This document shows positions 59,534 through 64,000 of a stretch of 64,000 nucleotides of DNA, in pieces (the first letter of the stretch is position 1; every line of letters begins with the position of its first letter). The notes under the pieces are model-generated. The model saw only the letters and a list, made by a program, of their open reading frames with translations. It ran no database searches and had not been told where the DNA came from. The stretch lies in contig NZ_CP053382.1 of the NCBI RefSeq assembly GCF_014931605.1, positions 372,001-436,000 of the forward strand, in the 5' to 3' direction. This DNA comes from Halomonas sp. MCCC 1A13316 (GTDB taxonomy: Bacteria; Pseudomonadota; Gammaproteobacteria; Pseudomonadales; Halomonadaceae). A program made the translations under genes and the position numbers.

Positions 59534-60412
59534 ATGTCTCGCAAAGGCATTATTCTCGCCGGCGGCTCCGGCACTCGGCTGCATCCCATCACTCGCGGCG
59601 TTTCCAAGCAGCTACTGCCCATCTACGACAAGCCGATGATCTACTATCCGATCTCGGTGCTCATGCTCGCCGGCATACGCGATATTCTCGTTATCTCCAC
59701 TCCTGAGGATCTGCCGCAGTACCAGCAACTGCTGGGCGAAGGCGAAAGATTCGGAGTGCGCCTGCAATATGCCGAGCAGCCGAGCCCGGACGGCCTGGCA
59801 CAGGCGTTTATCATCGGCGAGGCTTTTATTGGCGATGATTCGGTATGCCTGGTATTGGGCGATAACATCTTCCACGGCCAGCACTTCAGCGAGCAGCTAA
59901 AGCGGGCTGCTGCGCAGACAACTGGCGCCACGGTGTTCGGTTACTACGTCAAGGACCCCGAGCGCTTTGGCGTGGTGGAGTTCGATAGTGAGGGCAGGGC
60001 CGTTTCTATCGAAGAGAAGCCCAGCGAGCCGAAATCAAATTACGCCGTGACCGGGCTCTACTTCTACGACAACGACGTGGTGGAGATCGCCAAGCAGGTG
60101 AAGCCCAGCAAACGCGGCGAGCTGGAGATCACCTCGGTCAACAACGCCTATCTTCAGCGCGGCGACCTGCGCGTGGAGCGCCTGGGCCGTGGTTTTGCCT
60201 GGCTTGACACCGGCACCCACGAGAGCCTGCTGGAAGCCGCCCAGTACGTGCAGACCATCGAGCACCGCCAGGGTCTCAAGATTGCCTGCCTGGAAGAGAT
60301 CGCCTGGCACCAGGGTTGGATCAGTGACGACGACCTGCTCGTCCAGGCCAGCGCATTGGATAAAACAGGCTATGGCCAATACCTCAGGCAGCTCCTGAAG
60401 CCCCGTGCCTAG
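59534..60412 (+). CDS. rfbA: glucose-1-phosphate thymidylyltransferase
   Basis: 292 residues from ATG at 59534 with AAGGAAT upstream. Nucleotidyltransferase: [62 protein letters not shown] and [19 protein letters not shown]. Initial enzyme, making dTDP-glucose, and the control point of the pathway by dTDP-rhamnose feedback. Confidence 0.97.
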   Translation: MSRKGIILAGGSGTRLHPITRGVSKQLLPIYDKPMIYYPISVLMLAGIRDILVISTPEDLPQYQQLLGEGERFGVRLQYAEQPSPDGLAQAFIIGEAFIGDDSVCLVLGDNIFHGQHFSEQLKRAAAQTTGATVFGYYVKDPERFGVVEFDSEGRAVSIEEKPSEPKSNYAVTGLYFYDNDVVEIAKQVKPSKRGELEITSVNNAYLQRGDLRVERLGRGFAWLDTGTHESLLEAAQYVQTIEHRQGLKIACLEEIAWHQGWISDDDLLVQASALDKTGYGQYLRQLLKPRA

Positions 60413-60483
60413 CGCTGGCCCTGAGTGCCCGCTCCACCATGGCCATTACCCTTCGTCACTGACTCTCATTGGCTATTAACGAC

Positions 60484-61032
60484 ATGATTTTCGAAAAACT
60501 CGCCATCCCCGATGTGGTTCTGCTCAGCCCCCGGGTCTTAGGCGACGAGCGGGGTTTCTTTATGGAAACCTTCCGCCAGTCCGACTTCGAACAGCACTGC
60601 GGCAATTATCAGTTCGTGCAGGACAACCACAGCCTCTCTGCCCATGGCATCCTGCGCGGCTTGCATTACCAGCTGGAAAAGCCCCAGGGCAAGCTGGTTC
60701 GCGTTACACGCGGTGAGGTATTCGACGTGGCGGTGGACCTGCGCCAGTCGAGCCCTACATTCGGGCAGTGGGTCGGTGAGACGCTCAGCGCCGAGAACAA
60801 GCAGATGCTGTGGGTTCCGCCGGGCTTCGCCCACGCCTTCTACGTCATCAGCGACGAGGCAGAGTTCCAGTACAAATGCACCGACTACTACAACCCCGGC
60901 GACGAGTACTGCATCCGCTGGGATGACCCCACCCTGGCCATCGATTGGCCGCTGGTCCGAGGAAGAGGCCCGATTTTGTCGGAAAAGGACCAAACAGGGA
61001 AAAATTTTATGAAAGCTCCGCAATTTCCTTGA
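60484..61032 (+). CDS. rfbC: dTDP-4-dehydrorhamnose 3,5-epimerase
   Basis: 182 residues from ATG at 60484 (family size ~183; TTG at 60469 possible). Cupin: SPRVLGDERGFFMETFRQ, QDNHSLSAHGILRGLHYQ with catalytic His, VDLRQSSPTFGQWVG, WVPPGFAHAFYVISDEAEFQYKCTDYY and the Asp-Tyr pair. Completes the set for dTDP-L-rhamnose, so rhamnose is probably part of this capsule. Confidence 0.97.
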   Translation: MIFEKLAIPDVVLLSPRVLGDERGFFMETFRQSDFEQHCGNYQFVQDNHSLSAHGILRGLHYQLEKPQGKLVRVTRGEVFDVAVDLRQSSPTFGQWVGETLSAENKQMLWVPPGFAHAFYVISDEAEFQYKCTDYYNPGDEYCIRWDDPTLAIDWPLVRGRGPILSEKDQTGKNFMKAPQFP

Positions 61033-61050
61033 AAAGCAAGGACGTTAATT

Positions 61051-61935
61051 GTGAAGAAGATTTTACTTTTAGGGGCTACTGGGTTCATCGGCTCTAACAT
61101 TGCACGAGAGCTGGATCGTCAGCAACGCCCATGGGTTGGCATTGCGAGACATCCGAAGGATGAAGCGAACCCAGTTTTTACACTGGACGATGAAGTCGAG
61201 ATTCTTTCGGTTTTGGAGGAGTCGCCTGTAGTAATCAATGCACTGGGGGGACTAAAGCCACGGGATTTCGAACAGGATTTAAACAGAGCTATGGAAGAGT
61301 TCTGGTCCTCTTTGCAGCGCGTGCTTGGCTTATTGCGTAAAGCTCCCCCGGCTGCTCTTCTGCAGATTTCCTCAGCGGGCACTGTATATGGGGAGGCGCA
61401 AGGAAGGCCGAATGTGGAAAGTGATCCTGCTTCCCCACACTCTTGGTATGGTCGCATGAAAGTGGTAGAAGAAGCCCTGTTTCAGCAGTTCGCGCATGAT
61501 AAGGAAGTTATTTATACTTGTGCGCGCGTAACCAACCCTTTTGGAAATGAGGACCACCCGACTCATGGATTAGTTGATGTATTGATAGATCATGTGTTGA
61601 GCAAGAAGCTGTTCTGTGCTCGTTTTCATCCCTCGGCTTGTCGTGACTATATCTACGCTCCTGAAATGGGACGGGCGCTGGTGGCTATGGCCGACAAGCG
61701 ATTGCCGGGAATATATAATATTGGCAGCGGAGAATCTGTTAACCTAAGGGAGCTGGTTCAGATGGCTCAAAACCTAGTATCCGAAGCCAAGATTGTTATT
61801 GCAGAGCCCAGCAAGGAAGATGTTGTTATAAGCAGTGTGTCGGTTAGGCGCTTTCGTGAAGAGATCGGTTTCACGATTGGTGGTCCCACAGCCCAAGAGT
61901 ATCTTTACGACAAGCTCTCGCAGGTAACAGCATGA
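61051..61935 (+). CDS. NAD-dependent sugar epimerase/dehydratase
   Basis: 294 residues from GTG at 61051 (AAGGA upstream). Extended SDR: LLGATGFIGSNIAREL and the catalytic Ser in QISSAGTVYGEA; the YxxxK is atypical: HSWYGRMKVVEEA. YNIGSGESVNLRELVQMAQ ends the fold. Makes a modified nucleotide sugar for capsule or surface glycan; exact product unknown. The GC content falls and codon use changes here compared with rfbBDAC, a sign of separate transfer. ATGA overlap with the following glycosyltransferase. Confidence 0.85.
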   Translation: MKKILLLGATGFIGSNIARELDRQQRPWVGIARHPKDEANPVFTLDDEVEILSVLEESPVVINALGGLKPRDFEQDLNRAMEEFWSSLQRVLGLLRKAPPAALLQISSAGTVYGEAQGRPNVESDPASPHSWYGRMKVVEEALFQQFAHDKEVIYTCARVTNPFGNEDHPTHGLVDVLIDHVLSKKLFCARFHPSACRDYIYAPEMGRALVAMADKRLPGIYNIGSGESVNLRELVQMAQNLVSEAKIVIAEPSKEDVVISSVSVRRFREEIGFTIGGPTAQEYLYDKLSQVTA

Positions 61936-64000
61936 AGAAATTATTAGGAAAGCTTTCCAAGCGTTCTCGTGCTGAAACGCATTACGAAATACTGAAGAGA
62001 AGTGATGTCGATTGGCAAGACTATGCTGATAAACTACCTGAAAATGTAGATGATCCAATTAAGTACTTCATTAGTCATTACCGGGAGAACCCTTTGGTTA
62101 TACCGGGATGGTTCGACTCCGCTTTCTACCTAGAAGCGCACCCTGACGTGCGCCACAACGGCGGCAATCCGTTACTGCATTTCCTCCTGTACGGGCGCCA
62201 CGAAGGCCGTGCTGGCTGTGCTGAGATGCTGGGCACGTCAGAGACGGTCGAGCAGGCAGAACAGGAGGTTGACGCGGCAAGGCCGTCTCGACCTTCCGAG
62301 TCAGCCCTGGAGCGCGAATTGCTCGACCTCATGCTCGAACGAGGTGTACTTGAGCAGGGCTATGACCCTAAGCCGGTGCGCCGCTGGATCAAAGATCTTC
62401 TGGAAGTGTCCGAGTACGGCGCTGCACGGATCGAAGGCTTATTCGATCAGGCGCTCTACGAGGCCATTTACCCTGATATCGCTCGCGCCCCGATCAACCC
62501 ATTACACCATTTTATTCAGCATGGGAGCCAAGAGGGACGTGTTGGATGGCTGGATATGGATGAGATGCTCACCGAAGGCCATAAATCACGTAATGAATTA
62601 CTCGATACTATATTACTAGTCAGTCATGATGCGTCCGCGACGGGAGCCCCCGCCGTGGCGCTGGAAGTGGCTCGACGACTGGGAAAGCGCTATAACGTTA
62701 TCACCGCGACACTCCGGGATGGAGCGCTGCGGAGCCACTTTGTAGAAAGCGCAATATTGCATCTCGACCTCCCGGAAGGTGTCGGTGCTGGCGTATACAA
62801 ATACGTCCTAAGAAAATTATTTGAGCGAGTGGGCGCATCCGCTGCCTTGCTGAATTCGGTGGAGTCAGGCTTGGTAACTGAGGCGTTGGCTGCGTTGGGC
62901 TTGCCTACCATGAGCCTTCTTCACGAGTTTGCTGAGTATACCCGTCCGGTAACTAGAATGTCTCGGGTGCTTCTGGCTTCGGATTTGACGGTCTACCCGG
63001 CGTCAACCCTCGCCGAGTCCGGTCTTGCCGAGTTGCGAAAAAAACTGGGAGTTTCGCATCAGCCCACGAGTATACGCATCCAACCGCAAGGCTACCTAGG
63101 CTTCAAGTCTTATGAAGAAGAAGAAAGTTTTTCACTCAGGTCGCATCTTTCACTTGCCCAAGACGACCTGCTCGTCGTCGGGGCAGGTCACGTTCAGCCA
63201 CGCAAGGGCGTGGACTGGTTTCTGCAGACTTGCCTACAATTGCAGCAAATCCTGCACGAGCGGGGCGACGACCGTGCAGAGCGCCTGCAATTCGTCTGGC
63301 TTGGCAATGGGTATGACGAAAACGACATCGTAGTGAGCGTCTGGCTGGATGCCTATATACAGCGCACCGGCATGGCCGGTAGGGTGCACTTTCCTGGAGC
63401 AGTACATGATGTAGCCGCCGCGCTCGAAGACGCCGATCTCTACTTGCTGACCTCCCGGCTTGATCCGTTCCCCAACGTGGCCGTGGATGCAATGAACGCA
63501 GACTGCGGGGTAGGAGTTTTCGAGCAATGTAGCGGGATAGCTGATTTCGTCGCGGCTCAGGAGGCGCGTGCAGTGCTCGCACCTTACGGCGATACGAGAC
63601 ACTTGGCCGAGAAGCTGGCAGATAACCTGGATTGGCTCACAAGCCGTGACGGTCGCAATACGCGCATCTGCCGGGATGCACTCGATTTCGACCAATATGT
63701 CGAGATATTATGTCACATGCTGGGAGAAGCAGGCACCCGTCGCCGAGAGGTACAACTTGCAGCTCAGAATCGAGCGGTTCAATATCGCTTCGACGGCACG
63801 TTTTACAGTCATTCCTTTGATGATGATCCTAACCGGCTGAACCACTTCCTCAGCTTGTTGCGCAAAGGGGTGGCGATTGGTAAGCCCTTCCCCGGCTCGG
63901 ATATCCAGGCCGTGCTCGACAGCCGCGGCGATATCGATGATTTCGAGACACTGGTGGAAAAGGCAATGACTGTCAGCGTAACAGACATGCCGGTTCATCG
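61932..64000 (+). CDS. capsule/LPS glycosyltransferase, GT4-like (5' part, off right edge)
   Basis: 689 codons open to the window edge. Start ATG overlaps the previous stop as ATGA. Two N-terminal copies of a repeat with FDSAFYLEAHPDVRHN...NPLLHFLLYGRHEGR (residues ~60-95) and FDQALYEAIYPDIARA...NPLHHFIQHGSQEGR (~170-205), a hallmark of large capsule glycosyltransferases. Then LLVSHDASATGAPAVALEVA (N-terminal GT-B half) and VVGAGHVQPRKGVDWFLQ plus SRLDPFPNVAVDAM (C-terminal GT4 half with donor-binding Glu/Asp region). A second enzymatic domain probably follows beyond the edge. Confidence 0.9.
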   Translation, partial: MKKLLGKLSKRSRAETHYEILKRSDVDWQDYADKLPENVDDPIKYFISHYRENPLVIPGWFDSAFYLEAHPDVRHNGGNPLLHFLLYGRHEGRAGCAEMLGTSETVEQAEQEVDAARPSRPSESALERELLDLMLERGVLEQGYDPKPVRRWIKDLLEVSEYGAARIEGLFDQALYEAIYPDIARAPINPLHHFIQHGSQEGRVGWLDMDEMLTEGHKSRNELLDTILLVSHDASATGAPAVALEVARRLGKRYNVITATLRDGALRSHFVESAILHLDLPEGVGAGVYKYVLRKLFERVGASAALLNSVESGLVTEALAALGLPTMSLLHEFAEYTRPVTRMSRVLLASDLTVYPASTLAESGLAELRKKLGVSHQPTSIRIQPQGYLGFKSYEEEESFSLRSHLSLAQDDLLVVGAGHVQPRKGVDWFLQTCLQLQQILHERGDDRAERLQFVWLGNGYDENDIVVSVWLDAYIQRTGMAGRVHFPGAVHDVAAALEDADLYLLTSRLDPFPNVAVDAMNADCGVGVFEQCSGIADFVAAQEARAVLAPYGDTRHLAEKLADNLDWLTSRDGRNTRICRDALDFDQYVEILCHMLGEAGTRRREVQLAAQNRAVQYRFDGTFYSHSFDDDPNRLNHFLSLLRKGVAIGKPFPGSDIQAVLDSRGDIDDFETLVEKAMTVSVTDMPVH

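Overview
The window looks like chromosomal DNA of a Halomonas-like gammaproteobacterium. The complete 16S, 23S and 5S genes read as halomonad, codon use is GC-rich, and the small 'housekeeping plus compatible lifestyle' genes fit that family. The assignment rests on recognising the rRNA, not on a database search.

Layout. (1) 1-1967: 3' part of a two-Fe-S-cluster, FAD-linked D-lactate-dehydrogenase-type oxidoreductase. (2) 2208-8094: a complete rrn operon with tandem promoters, boxA, 16S, tRNA-Ile, a degenerate tRNA-Ile copy, tRNA-Ala, 23S, 5S and two terminators; a 13-nt ghost of a 5S tail sits between the terminators. (3) 8262-21288: ordinary chromosome, including a small lipoprotein, a chemoreceptor, a Tim44-like protein, an isochorismatase-fold hydrolase, YaaA, Tas-like aldo-keto reductase, a Sel1 protein, an exonuclease, LOG, DUF501, YbaK, a thioesterase, a duplicated-fold membrane protein, a PatB/MalY lyase and CnoX. 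(4) 21486-24014: a vWA / protein kinase / PP2C triad related to E. coli YegL-YegI-YegK (the TerY-P triad), followed by an OafA-like acyltransferase. (5) 26202-29187: an accessory scar with tandem 107-bp repeats built from the 3' end of an initiator tRNA plus its terminator, integrase-arm-like repeats, a pRiA4b ORF-3 gene, and three small minus-strand genes including two toxin-less ParS/MbcA-type proteins.

(6) 29188-44832: a complete myo-inositol catabolic locus. iolR-iolG-iolB run leftward and an ABC transporter, two accessory oxidoreductases, a PhyH-type dioxygenase, iolC-DUF2090, iolD, iolE and iolA run rightward. The divergent control region carries two GGAA-N6-TTCC palindromes, the known IolR/RpiR type operator. 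IolG, IolE, IolD, IolB, IolC, the DUF2090 aldolase-like domain and IolA together give the whole route from inositol to acetyl-CoA-level products.

(7) 45275-51502: a translationally coupled trio of a ParB-fold protein and two very large tyrosine-recombinase-like proteins (827 and 1074 residues), with no other cargo. This is the best candidate for an unusual mobile or DNA-rearranging system. (8) 51503-64000: a group-2-type capsule locus. An ~800-nt region carries an ops (RfaH-recruiting) element, followed by a lipoprotein, kpsD, kpsM, kpsT, kpsE, the dTDP-L-rhamnose genes rfbB-D-A-C, a sugar epimerase and a glycosyltransferase that runs off the right edge.
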